DNA from: Streptomyces rimosus subsp. rimosus
GTDB lineage: Bacteria; Actinomycetota; Actinomycetes; Streptomycetales; Streptomycetaceae
Assembly: GCF_000720725.1 (NCBI RefSeq)
Contig: NZ_JOCQ01000033.1
Coordinates: 18,132 to 82,131, forward strand
Direction: 5' to 3'
DNA: 64,000 nucleotides
In this document: positions 41,837 to 51,105 of the stretch, in pieces
How positions within the stretch are numbered: the stretch's first letter is position 1
Layout: every line of letters starts with the position of its first letter
Made by a program: the position numbers and the translations under genes
The notes under the pieces: model-generated
Told to the model about the DNA's origin: nothing
The model's input: only the letters and a program-made list of their open reading frames with translations
Database searches by the model: none

Positions 41837-42849
41837 GCATCGACCACGCCACCATGGAAGCGCGCTGGAAGGGCCGCACCGTCCTGGTCACCGGCGCCGA
41901 GGGCTTCATCGGCTCCACGCTCGTGGACCAGCTCGTCGGCCACGGCGCGAAGGTCCGCGCCCTCGTCCACTACAAGCCGTACGCGGAGAAGGGCCACCTC
42001 GCGCGCTACCTGACGCCCGACAGCCCGGTCGAGATGATCGCGGGCGACGTGCGCGACGCCGGCCGGGTCTCCGACGCGGTGGCCGGCTGCGACACGGTCT
42101 TCCACCTCGCGGCCCTGATCGGCATCCCGTACAGCTACGACTCGCCCGGCGCCTACGTCCAGACCAACGTCGTCGGCACCGAGAACATCGCCGAGGCCTG
42201 CCGCCGGCACTCCGTGCGCCGCCTGGTGCACACCTCCACCAGCGAGGTGTACGGCACCGCCCTGACCGCGCCGATCAGCGAGGACCACTCGCTGCAGCCG
42301 CAGTCGCCGTACTCCGCCTCGAAGATCGGCGCGGACATGATGGCGCTCTCCCACTGGCACGCCTTCGAACTGCCGGTCACCGTGGTGCGCCCGTTCAACA
42401 CCTACGGCCCGCGCCAGTCCGCGCGCGCCGTGATCCCCACCATCCTCGCCCAACTGCACTCCGGCTCCCGGGAGATCCGCCTCGGCTCGCTCGCCCCGAC
42501 CCGGGACTTCACCTACGTCACCGACACCGCCGCCGGGTTCCTGGCGATGGCCGACTGCGACCGGGCGCTGGGCGAGGTCGTCAACCTCGGTACGGGGCGC
42601 GAGATCTCCATCGGCGACCTGGCGCGGGCCCTGATCGCCGCGTCCGGGCGGGACGCCGAGGTGGTGGTGGAGGGCTCCCGGCTGCGGCCCGCCGGCAGCG
42701 AGGTCCAGCGACTGCTTTCGGACAATTCGCGGGCGCGCGAATGGGCGGGCTGGACGCCCGAAGTGTCCCTGGAGGAGGGGCTGAAGCGGACGTCCGAGTG
42801 GGTGGCGGAGCACGTCCACCTGTTCGCGGCGGACCGGTACCAGGTCTGA
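41833..42849 (+). CDS. LegB-like NAD-dependent sugar 4,6-dehydratase/epimerase
   Basis: A 338-residue extended SDR enzyme. The NAD motif is GAEGFIG at residues 21-27, the catalytic YxxxK is Y160/K164 (SPYSASKIGAD), and the T-S-E triad is in TSTSEVYG (134-141). The run VVRPFNTYGPRQSARAVIP together with LGSLAPTRDFTYVTD strongly resembles LegB-type nucleotide-GlcNAc 4,6-dehydratases. It would convert a nucleotide-activated HexNAc to its 4-keto-6-deoxy form. It is translationally coupled to the MurG paralogue (ATGA), which suggests that the transferase uses a modified sugar donor. A UDP-sugar epimerase role is the main alternative. Confidence 0.88.
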   Translation: MSIDHATMEARWKGRTVLVTGAEGFIGSTLVDQLVGHGAKVRALVHYKPYAEKGHLARYLTPDSPVEMIAGDVRDAGRVSDAVAGCDTVFHLAALIGIPYSYDSPGAYVQTNVVGTENIAEACRRHSVRRLVHTSTSEVYGTALTAPISEDHSLQPQSPYSASKIGADMMALSHWHAFELPVTVVRPFNTYGPRQSARAVIPTILAQLHSGSREIRLGSLAPTRDFTYVTDTAAGFLAMADCDRALGEVVNLGTGREISIGDLARALIAASGRDAEVVVEGSRLRPAGSEVQRLLSDNSRAREWAGWTPEVSLEEGLKRTSEWVAEHVHLFAADRYQV

Positions 42850-42924
42850 ACGGCGGGCCGGTACGGGGCTGGAGGAGCCCCGTACCGGGCCCGTACGGCC
42901 CGGGGCACGGGCCCCTCCGGAGCG

Positions 42925-43644
42925 CTACGCCCCGGGCGGGCCCGGTTCCGCCGCCGGTGCGTCCGGGCCCGCCAGCCCGCTCAGACCGGCCAGCAGCAGC
43001 GTGCTGAACTGCTGCGCCCACAGCTCGTCCACCGGCTCCGCGCTGACCAGCGCCCGGTGCACGACCGCGCCCGCGATCACGTCGAAGATCAGGCCCACCG
43101 CCCGCCCGGCCGCCGCCGCGCCCTCCTCGCCGGACGGGTCCGGCGGCAGCTCCCCGCGCGCCTGCGCCCGCTCCCGCCCGAGGATCACCAGCCGCTTCTG
43201 CCGCTCGACCACCGCGGAGCGGATGCGCAGCCGCAGCGCCTCGTCGGTGGTGGACTCCGCGACCACCGCCATCAGCGCCGTCTTGGTCTCCGGACGCGCC
43301 AGCAGCGACGCGAACTGCAAAACCACGCCCTCGATGTCCGCTTGGAGACAGCCGCGGTCGGGCAGCTCCAGCTCGTCGAAGAGGACCGCCACGGCGTCCA
43401 GGACCAGCTCGTTCTTGTTGGCCCAGCGGCGGTAGAGGGTCGTCTTGGCCACCCCGGCGCGGGCCGCCACATCGCTCATCGTCAGCTTGCCCCAGCCCAG
43501 CTCGACCAGTGCGGCGCGGGTCGCGCCGAGGATCGCGCGGTCCGCCTCGGCGCTGCGCGGCCGGCCGGTACGGCCCCTGGGGCCCGTACGGCCCTCGGGG
43601 GAGCGGGTGCCGGTGAGGGGGCAGCGGTGCATGCGGGCGACCAT
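42925..43644 (-). CDS. TetR-family transcriptional regulator
   Basis: A 239-residue repressor if begun at ATG 43644; ATG 43632 is also possible, with TATGGT seven bases upstream giving a leaderless mRNA. After a basic Arg/Gly/Pro-rich lead the helix-turn-helix is LGWGKLTMSDVAARAGVAKT followed by TLYRRWANKNELVLDAV. The ligand domain resembles TetR_C_11-type proteins. It converges with the murG-like/dehydratase operon and might control it or the 349-base region to its right. Confidence 0.88.
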   Translation of the reverse strand: MVARMHRCPLTGTRSPEGRTGPRGRTGRPRSAEADRAILGATRAALVELGWGKLTMSDVAARAGVAKTTLYRRWANKNELVLDAVAVLFDELELPDRGCLQADIEGVVLQFASLLARPETKTALMAVVAESTTDEALRLRIRSAVVERQKRLVILGRERAQARGELPPDPSGEEGAAAAGRAVGLIFDVIAGAVVHRALVSAEPVDELWAQQFSTLLLAGLSGLAGPDAPAAEPGPPGA

Positions 43645-43738
43645 ACCGGCCAGTAGGTGCGAACCGGCGCCCCCTCGTGAGGCAGATCACCCGGACGGTT
43701 CGCGGCAGGGGTTGCCGGGCCGGGGCGCCGGACAGTTA

Positions 43739-43755
43739 CGCTACGGGTCGTAGCG
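43739..43755. promoter_or_regulatory. Perfect palindrome in the TetR-thioredoxin gap
   Basis: CGCTACG and CGTAGCG are separated by GGT, a perfect 7-3-7 dyad, 95 bases upstream of the TetR start and 239 bases before the thioredoxin gene. It could be the TetR protein's operator. The rest of the 349-base gap 43645-43993 holds T-rich stretches (TTTTC at about 43926, 43943, 43956) in a GC-rich background, likely the thioredoxin promoter area; I see no gene. Confidence 0.45.
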
Positions 43756-43993
43756 AAAGGGTCCGCTCACGCGGCGTGCCCCGGACGCGACAACCACAGG
43801 CCGCGGGTGGGGACCCGGGGCCGTAAAGCACCATCCGCCGGACCTCCGGGACCGGCGGCGACGCGGCACCACCGTCCTGCGCCGGCACACCGGCGGGCCG
43901 CACGGACGGGCCCGGGGCCGCGCGTTTTTCGCGCACCGTGAATTTTCGGCACCGCTTTTCGCAACGGTCCGCGGAAGGGGGGAGGATAGGCCC

Positions 43994-44953
43994 ATGCAGC
44001 CACGCAACATGTCCATGAGTGGAGTCGTCGACCTCGCCGCGGTGAAGGCGGCCGGGGAAGCCAAGCAGAAGGCGGAGCAGGCGCGCGCCGAAGCCGCCCG
44101 CACGGGCAAGCCGGCCGGCGGTGCCCGGCTGGTGTACGACGTCGACGAGGCGGGGTTCCAGCAGGACATCCTCCAGCGCTCCACCGAGGTGCCGGTCGTC
44201 ATCGACTTCTGGGCCGAGTGGTGCGAGCCGTGCAAGCAGCTCGGCCCGCTGCTGGAGCGGCTGGCGGGGGAGTACGCCGGCAAGTTCGTGCTGGCCAAGA
44301 TCGACGTCGACGCCAACCAGGCGCTGTTCCAGCAGTTCGGTGTGCAGGGCATCCCGGCGGTCTTCGCGGTCGTCGCGGGCCAGCCGATCCCGCTGTTCCA
44401 GGGCGCGGCCCCGGAGGCGCAGATCCGCCAGGTGCTGGACCAGCTCGTCCAGGCCGCCGAGCAGCAGTTCGGGATCGTGGGCGCGCCGGTGGACCCGGCA
44501 GCGGCCGAGCCCGCGGACGCTCCCGCGCCGGCCGGTCCGTACGACGCGCTCCTGGAGGCCGCGAACCAGGCGCTGGACAACGGCGACCTCGCCGGTGCCG
44601 TCCAGGCGTACAAGAACGTTCTCGCGGACGACCCGGCCAACCCGGAGGCCAAGCTGGGCCTCGCGCAGGCCGAACTCCTTAGCCGCGTCCAGGATCTGGA
44701 CCCGCAGCAGGTGCGCAAGGCGGCGGCCGACGCCCCCGGCGACGTGCAGGCGCAGATCAAGGCCGCCGACCTGGACCTGGTCGGCGGGCATGTCGAGGAC
44801 GCCTTCGGGCGGCTGGTGGACGCCGTCAGGCGCACGGCCGGCGACGACCGCGAGGCCGCGCGGGTGCGGCTGCTGGAGCTGTTCGAGGTCATCGGCGCCG
44901 ATGACCCGCGGGTGATTTCGGCGCGTACGGCACTGGCGCGGGTGCTCTTCTGA
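43994..44953 (+). CDS. Thioredoxin-TPR protein (YbbN/CnoX type)
   Basis: A 319-residue protein: charged N-terminal helix (1-40), thioredoxin domain (about 45-155) with active site WCEPC (C77, C80), and C-terminal TPR-like helices (about 175-319). This is the layout of YbbN/CnoX, a chaperone-like thioredoxin that protects proteins from oxidation and hands them to GroEL or DnaK. The CEPC motif keeps both cysteines, so redox activity is likely. The ATG 43994 follows GGGGGGAGGATAG. By position it matches SCO5419 as I recall it. It is followed by a strong hairpin. Confidence 0.92.
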   Translation: MQPRNMSMSGVVDLAAVKAAGEAKQKAEQARAEAARTGKPAGGARLVYDVDEAGFQQDILQRSTEVPVVIDFWAEWCEPCKQLGPLLERLAGEYAGKFVLAKIDVDANQALFQQFGVQGIPAVFAVVAGQPIPLFQGAAPEAQIRQVLDQLVQAAEQQFGIVGAPVDPAAAEPADAPAPAGPYDALLEAANQALDNGDLAGAVQAYKNVLADDPANPEAKLGLAQAELLSRVQDLDPQQVRKAAADAPGDVQAQIKAADLDLVGGHVEDAFGRLVDAVRRTAGDDREAARVRLLELFEVIGADDPRVISARTALARVLF

Positions 44954-45008
44954 CCTTTCGGCGTTCCGCCTCCCGTGTCTCCTGAGGCGCGGGGGGCCTC
45001 CTGCTCAG

Positions 45009-45050
45009 CAGCGGCCACGTTTTACCAAATCTTGGTAATCGTGGCCGCTG
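45009..45050 (+). terminator. Two-part hairpin after thioredoxin gene
   Basis: CAGCGGCCACG (45009-45019) pairs with CGTGGCCGCTG (45040-45050), and inside it TTACCAA (45022-45028) pairs with TTGGTAA (45032-45038) around a three-base loop. The 11-bp plus 7-bp stem starts 56 bases after the stop codon and is the likely terminator, though its A/T-rich top is atypical and could also be a protein site. Confidence 0.65.
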
Positions 45051-45195
45051 TTACTTGGAGTAAGAGCAGTGCCGTGATTCGACGCCTTTTGTCCGTGATT
45101 CCCCCATGTCGCATCACGGTTAGCGACAACCCTGGGTGCGCGCTCGATTTCGCGCCGTCGCACGCCGGTTATCTCTCCGTTACTCGCAAGTAACG
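45051..45195. promoter_or_regulatory. Two TTACT-AGTAA palindromes upstream of DUF6230 operon
   Basis: TTACTTGGAGTAA (45051-45063) and CGTTACTCGCAAGTAACG (45178-45195) share the TTACT/AGTAA dyad, 120-130 bases apart, in the 614-base gap 44954-45567. Paired similar dyads suggest a cooperative regulator of the operon starting at 45568. The remainder of the gap holds GC-rich hairpins (for example CCGGCGGC/GCCGCCGG at 45305-45323) and no gene I can support. Confidence 0.5.
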
Positions 45196-45567
45196 AACCC
45201 CTTGTGCGACGGCTTCCGATGCACCACGATCGGCCACGCTCGGTCCATTTCCCCCGCCCGGCAACCGGTCGGCGTCGCGGGGGCGATGGGTCCCCACCGA
45301 GTGGCCGGCGGCACCGCCGCCGGTCCTGGACAGGGGGGTTCCTGCCCACCCGGCAGGGCCTGTCCGACAAGGCCGCGCGAGAGCGGGGCCAGTGGTTGTC
45401 GCTCGGGGGTGATCGCCGGTGCTTCGGAACGCGCTACGCCTGTACGCCTTTCGATACGGGCGCTCTCCTTCCCGAGGACGTAGCACTTCTCCCATCCCAG
45501 GTACGGCCGCCGTCTCCCCGAGACCCGGACCGCAACCGGAGATGTACGTCCGAGAAGGAGGAAAGTC

Positions 45568-46206
45568 ATGGAGTCCCTGGCTCGTGGCGGGACCAGATGG
45601 AAGCGGTTCGCGGTCGTCATGGTCCCGAGCGTCGCGGCGACGGCGGCCATCGGTGTCGCCATCGCGCAGGGCGCGCTGGCCGCGTCGTTCAGCGTGTCCG
45701 GCCAGCAGTTCAAGGTGACCGCGTCCGCACTCGACGGTGACGGGTTCGTCCAGTACGGCGCCCTGGACAAGGGCAAGGACAGCCAGCACCCGGTCGCCGT
45801 GGTGGGCATGAACTCCGCGGAGATCACCGACCTGTGCCAGTCGGTCGTCGTGCCGGTGCCGATCTTCGGCGATGTGACGATGCGGCTGGAGGCGGGCAGC
45901 AGCAAGAAGAAGGACCCGCGCGTCTACGCGAAGTCGCTCTACATCGACGCCGACGACCTGCGGACCAACGCGACGTTCACCAACGTGGACATCGGCGTCT
46001 CGGTGGACAGCACCACCAAGGGTCCCGGCCCGGCCCGGCCCGGCAAGGGAGGCGAGGGGAGCTACCTCCCCGGCTCCTTCGCCCAGCAGGCCGAGAAGGT
46101 CCACTTCGAGGATGTCAAGCAGCGTGCCTGGGCCACCACGGCCGGCACGTTCAGGCTCAGCGGTCTGCACATGAACGTCAGCCGCGGCAAGAACGAGTGC
46201 TACTGA
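45568..46206 (+). CDS. DUF6230 secreted or surface protein
   Basis: A 212-residue exported protein. A signal sequence or N-terminal membrane anchor spans about residues 14-39 (FAVVMVPSVAATAAIGVAIA). The rest is a beta-rich domain ending TAGTFRLSGLHMNV. I recall streptomycete homologues being annotated as cholesterol esterase, but there is no Gly-x-Ser-x-Gly nucleophile motif, so that label looks wrong. The ATG 45568 has a very strong AAGGAGGAAAG ribosome binding site, implying high expression. It heads an operon with DUF6114 and a third exported protein. Confidence 0.87.
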   Translation: MESLARGGTRWKRFAVVMVPSVAATAAIGVAIAQGALAASFSVSGQQFKVTASALDGDGFVQYGALDKGKDSQHPVAVVGMNSAEITDLCQSVVVPVPIFGDVTMRLEAGSSKKKDPRVYAKSLYIDADDLRTNATFTNVDIGVSVDSTTKGPGPARPGKGGEGSYLPGSFAQQAEKVHFEDVKQRAWATTAGTFRLSGLHMNVSRGKNECY

Positions 46207-46348
46207 CGCCCTGAGCGCACGGGAGCGGGGGGTGCGCGCGGCGGGAGCGGCCCGCCGTCCGCGCGCCCCGCACCCGTACGCCGGCGGCCGCCGCACCAGC
46301 ACCCGGCTCACGTACCACCGATTCGCCAGTCCCGAGGAGCTGTACGAC

Positions 46349-46855
46349 ATGAGCGCCGACACGCGACCACGGCAGAACGAGAGCATCGGCCGCAAGCGCA
46401 CTTCGTTCCGGGAGTGGCGAGGTCAGCGCCCGTTCTGGGGCGGGCTGCTGACGCTGCTGGCCGGATTCCCGATCATGTACATCCCCTACGCGAACCTCAC
46501 GATCGGCTCCCTGACCGTCCGGATGGCGACGACCGCGGGCGCCGGCTCGCTGATCATCGGCGTACTCCTGGTCGTGCTCGGCCTGACCATGTGGTTCCAG
46601 CCCGCCTCGCGCGTGTTCGCGGGCGTGGCGGCGATCCTGCTGTCCCTGGTCTCCCTGGTCGTCTCCAACTTCGGCGCCTTCATGGTCGGCTTCGTGCTGG
46701 GCCTGATCGGCGGCGCGCTGGGGGTCTCCTGGGCACCGGGCAAGCCCCTCGCCCCCGAGGACGGAACACCGGCCCGGCCCGCGGGCAGCACACCGGACGA
46801 CCTGTCAGGAGCGACCCCGGTCAACGGGACGAACGGGAGGCACAGTGCCGGGTGA
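46349..46855 (+). CDS. DUF6114 four-helix membrane protein
   Basis: A 168-residue integral membrane protein with four hydrophobic helices between about residues 30 and 125 (GGLLTLLAGFPIMYIPYANL, AGSLIIGVLLVVLGLTMWF, VAAILLSLVSLVVSNFGAFM and the following VGFVLGLIGGALGV). A disordered Pro/Thr-rich cytoplasmic tail follows. The ATG 46349 has GAGGAG nine bases upstream. Its 3' end overlaps the next gene's start by 11 bases. Always finding it beside DUF6230 would suggest one membrane complex; that conservation is from memory. Confidence 0.87.
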   Translation: MSADTRPRQNESIGRKRTSFREWRGQRPFWGGLLTLLAGFPIMYIPYANLTIGSLTVRMATTAGAGSLIIGVLLVVLGLTMWFQPASRVFAGVAAILLSLVSLVVSNFGAFMVGFVLGLIGGALGVSWAPGKPLAPEDGTPARPAGSTPDDLSGATPVNGTNGRHSAG

Positions 46856-48209
46856 CGAGCTGCACGAGACGAACGCGGCCGCTCCAGGGGCGAGAACCGG
46901 GCCGCGCCACGCGGCCCCGCGCAAGCCGCTGCTGACCCGGCTGCACGTGCCCGCGGGCAAGGCGATCGCCATCGCCGCGATGCCGTCCGCCGTCCTGATG
47001 GGCATGGGCCTGACCCCGCAGCTGGCGATGGCCAAGCCGCAGCCGGAGAGCCCGTTCAAGAAGGGGCCGTGCGTCAGCGCTCCCGACAAGACGGAGCAGG
47101 ACGCGAAGGACGAGGCGGCGAAGGACAAGGCCGCCAAGGAGAAGGCCGAGAAGGACAAGGCCGAGAAGGACAAGGCGGCCGAAGACGGGAAGCCCGGGAA
47201 GCCCGCCGAGCCGGGCAAGGACCGGACCGCCGGTGGCGCGAAGGGCGACGCCGGTACGGACACCAAGCCCACCCCGTCTCCCGACGCCTCCTCCCGGACT
47301 CCCTCCCCGTCCCCGGACAGGTCCGGAAAGGCCCCCGCGCCCACGCCGTCCCCGTCGGCCTCCTCCTCTCCCGCGGAGGAGAACCCCTGGTACGACCCCC
47401 TGGGCGTGGGCAAGAAGCTGCACGACGTCTTCCACCCCGGCCAGGGGAAGCCGGCCGGCCCCGGCGCGACGCCGTCCCCGACCCCGTCGGGGAACTCCGG
47501 CAGCACCCCCGGCAAGTCCACGGACAAGCCCTCCACCAAGCCGACCGACCCGCTGAAGGACGCCGTCGGCAAGGCGGGCGAGGCGGCCGGGGACGTCACC
47601 GACAAGGCAGGGAAGGCCGCGAAGGACGCGGCGAAGGACGCCAAGGACAAGGCGGGCGACGCCTCGCCGTCGGCCTCCCCGTCCCCCAGCAGCAGCGCCG
47701 ACCCGGGCGCCCCCGACGCGGACGGCAAGAAGCCGTTCCCCTGCGTCGAGGAGAAGAAGGTCGCCGGCACGGACGAGCGGCCCCCGGCCACCGTCCCGAA
47801 CCAGCCCTGGTACCTGGAGTCCAGCGGGTTGACCCTGCGCGGCCTGGACTACGAGGGCGTCGTCAACCTCACGATGCCCGACGGCCGCACCAAGCAGGCC
47901 CTGAAGTTCACCGCCGACAGCATCGACATCGGCGACCTGCACCAGATCGTGGACGGCCCGGCCGGGAAGAAGTACCACGTCCAGGCAGCCGCGGGCTCCA
48001 CCTCGACGATCCGCGGCGGCAAGGTCACCATGTACACCGAGCGCCTCCAGGGCAACCTCTTCGGCCTGATCCCGATCGTCTTCGACCCGGAGCACCCGCC
48101 GCCGATCAACGTCCCCTTCGCGTACTTCACCAAGGTCAAGATCACCCAGGCGGGCCAGTTCGGCGGCACCCTGACGATTCCGGGGCTGCATCAGTCGATC
48201 ACGGGGTGA
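46845..48209 (+). CDS. Exported protein with charged linker and DUF6230-like C-terminal domain
   Basis: A 454-residue protein. One hydrophobic segment (about 38-63, AIAIAAMPSAVLMGMGLTPQ) is a signal or anchor. Then comes a Lys/Glu/Asp/Ala-rich helical stretch (about 78-115), two Pro/Ser/Thr-rich linkers separated by ENPWYDPLGVGKKLHDVFHP, and a second charged helix (DAVGKAGEAAGDVTDKAGK). The C-terminal domain of about 125 residues ends QFGGTLTIPGLHQSI, resembling the end of the DUF6230 protein upstream. I recall homologues mislabelled HypF-like; no such domain is visible. The start is GTG 46845 after GGGAGG. Likely a wall-spanning surface protein. Confidence 0.82.
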   Translation: MPGDELHETNAAAPGARTGPRHAAPRKPLLTRLHVPAGKAIAIAAMPSAVLMGMGLTPQLAMAKPQPESPFKKGPCVSAPDKTEQDAKDEAAKDKAAKEKAEKDKAEKDKAAEDGKPGKPAEPGKDRTAGGAKGDAGTDTKPTPSPDASSRTPSPSPDRSGKAPAPTPSPSASSSPAEENPWYDPLGVGKKLHDVFHPGQGKPAGPGATPSPTPSGNSGSTPGKSTDKPSTKPTDPLKDAVGKAGEAAGDVTDKAGKAAKDAAKDAKDKAGDASPSASPSPSSSADPGAPDADGKKPFPCVEEKKVAGTDERPPATVPNQPWYLESSGLTLRGLDYEGVVNLTMPDGRTKQALKFTADSIDIGDLHQIVDGPAGKKYHVQAAAGSTSTIRGGKVTMYTERLQGNLFGLIPIVFDPEHPPPINVPFAYFTKVKITQAGQFGGTLTIPGLHQSITG

Positions 48210-48233
48210 CCCGTACCGCACCGGCATGACAGC

Positions 48234-48260
48234 GGGCCGCACCCCGACGGGATGCGGCCC
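48234..48260. terminator. Hairpin between convergent genes
   Basis: GGGCCGCA (48234-48241) pairs with TGCGGCCC (48253-48260), extended by CC/GG. It lies between the DUF6230 operon and pyk, which converge. Confidence 0.65.
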
Positions 48261-48308
48261 ACAGCCGTTTTCAGTTGTGCGCGCCGCGCATTACGTCACG
48301 CCGTCGCG

Positions 48309-49736
48309 TCAGGCGCGGTCCCCGCCCAGGTGGTGCACCCGGACCATGTTCGTGGTGCCGGGCACGCCGGGGGGCGAGCCGGCGGTGATGATCATGGTGT
48401 CGCCGTCGTTGTAGCGCTGGAGCTTGAGCAGCTCGGCGTCGACCAGGTCGACCATCTCGTCGGTGTGCTCCACGTGCGGCACGACGAAGGTCTCCACGCC
48501 CCAGCTCAGCGCGAGCTGGTTGCGGGTGGCGGCGTCCGTGGTGAAGGCCAGGATCGGCTGGGCCGCGCGGTAGCGGGACAGGCGGCGGGCGGTGTCACCG
48601 GACTTGGTGAAGGCCACCAGCGCCTTGCCGTTGAGGAAGTCGGCCATCTCGGCGGCCGCGCGGGCCACCGCGCCGCCCTGCGTACGGGGCTTCTTGCCCG
48701 GGACCAGCGGCTGCAGGCCCTTGGACAGCAGCTCCTCCTCGGCCGCCTCGACGATCTTCGACATCGTCTTGACGGTCTCGATCGGGTACTGGCCGACCGA
48801 GGACTCGGCGGACAGCATGACCGCGTCGGCGCCGTCCAGGATCGCGTTGGCGACATCGGACGCCTCGGCGCGGGTCGGCCGCGAGTTGGTGATCATCGAC
48901 TCCATCATCTGGGTCGCCACGATCACCGGCTTGGCGTTCCGCCGGCACATCTCCACCAGGCGCTTCTGCACCATCGGGACCTTTTCGAGGGGGTACTCGA
49001 CGGCGAGGTCGCCACGGGCGACCATCACGCCGTCGAAGGCCGCCACGACCTGCTCCATGTTGTTGACCGCCTGCGGCTTCTCCACCTTGGCGATCACCGG
49101 TACGCGCCGGCCGACCTCGTCCATCACCCGGTGCACGTCGTTGACGTCCTTGGCGTCCCGGACGAAGGACAGGGCGACCAGGTCGCAGCCCATGTTCAGG
49201 GCGAACTTCAGGTCCTCGATGTCCTTCTCGGACAGCGCCGGGACGTTGACCGCCGCGCCGGGCAGGTTGATGCCCTTGTGGTCGGAGATGACACCGCCCT
49301 CGATGACGATGCAGCGCACCCGGGGGCCGTCCACCTCGACGACCTGGAGCGCCACGTTGCCGTCGTTGATCAGGACCGGGTCGCCCTTGGAGACGTCACC
49401 GGGCAGGCCCTTGTAGGTCGTGCCGCAGATGGTCTTGTCGCCGGGCACGTCCTCGGTGGTGATGACGAACTCGTCACCGCGCACCAGCTCAACGGGGCCG
49501 TCGGCGAAGGTCTCCAGGCGGATCTTGGGGCCCTGGAGGTCGGCCAGCACGCCGATGGCGCGGCCGGTCTCCTCGGCGGCCTTGCGGACGCGGTGGTAGC
49601 GCTCCTCGTGCTCCGCGTGGGTGCCGTGGCTCATGTTGAATCGGGCCACGTTCATGCCGGCCTCGATCAGCGTCTTCAGCTGGTCGTAGGAGTCGACGGC
49701 GGGGCCCAGGGTGCAGACGATTTTGGAACGGCGCAT
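48309..49736 (-). CDS. pyk: Pyruvate kinase
   Basis: Converts phosphoenolpyruvate and ADP to pyruvate and ATP, the last step of glycolysis. The 475-residue length is standard. Landmarks are MRRSKIVCTLGPA, MNVARFNMSHGTH, LADLQGPKIRLETF, VMVARGDLAVEYPLEKVP and MMESMITNSRPTRAEASDV, covering the metal and substrate site. By position this corresponds to the second S. coelicolor isoenzyme (Pyk2, SCO5423) as I recall it. The ATG 49736 lacks a ribosome binding site, but TAGGAT at 49744-49749 is seven bases upstream, so the mRNA is probably leaderless and independent of ackA. Confidence 0.95.
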   Translation of the reverse strand: MRRSKIVCTLGPAVDSYDQLKTLIEAGMNVARFNMSHGTHAEHEERYHRVRKAAEETGRAIGVLADLQGPKIRLETFADGPVELVRGDEFVITTEDVPGDKTICGTTYKGLPGDVSKGDPVLINDGNVALQVVEVDGPRVRCIVIEGGVISDHKGINLPGAAVNVPALSEKDIEDLKFALNMGCDLVALSFVRDAKDVNDVHRVMDEVGRRVPVIAKVEKPQAVNNMEQVVAAFDGVMVARGDLAVEYPLEKVPMVQKRLVEMCRRNAKPVIVATQMMESMITNSRPTRAEASDVANAILDGADAVMLSAESSVGQYPIETVKTMSKIVEAAEEELLSKGLQPLVPGKKPRTQGGAVARAAAEMADFLNGKALVAFTKSGDTARRLSRYRAAQPILAFTTDAATRNQLALSWGVETFVVPHVEHTDEMVDLVDAELLKLQRYNDGDTMIITAGSPPGVPGTTNMVRVHHLGGDRA

Positions 49737-49743
49737 GGGATCG

Positions 49744-49749
49744 ATCCTA
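49744..49749 (-). promoter_or_regulatory. -10 box of leaderless pyk
   Basis: TAGGAT on the minus strand ends seven bases before the pyk ATG. A weak TTATTC lies 17 bp further upstream as a possible -35. There is no Shine-Dalgarno at the start codon. Confidence 0.6.
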
Positions 49750-49853
49750 TCGTTTGTTTCGGAGCGGAATAATTTGGGCTCGGGTGCCCGGAAGCGGGGG
49801 ACCGGCCGGGCGCCGTACGGCTGCCGTCGGCGCCTGGCCGGTGGTGCCACGGG

Positions 49854-51065
<1,212 letters not shown>

Positions 51066-51105
51066 GAAGCAGCTTTCGGTTGGTGGTGGGGGGACGGCGG
51101 GGGCG

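Noticed and set aside
45005..45567. Several open frames in the gap before the DUF6230 gene
   Set aside because: None has a ribosome binding site, protein-like composition or recognisable motif; the stretch is better explained as regulatory.
45568..46206. Cholesterol esterase activity
   Set aside because: No Gly-x-Ser-x-Gly motif or alpha/beta-hydrolase pattern is visible.
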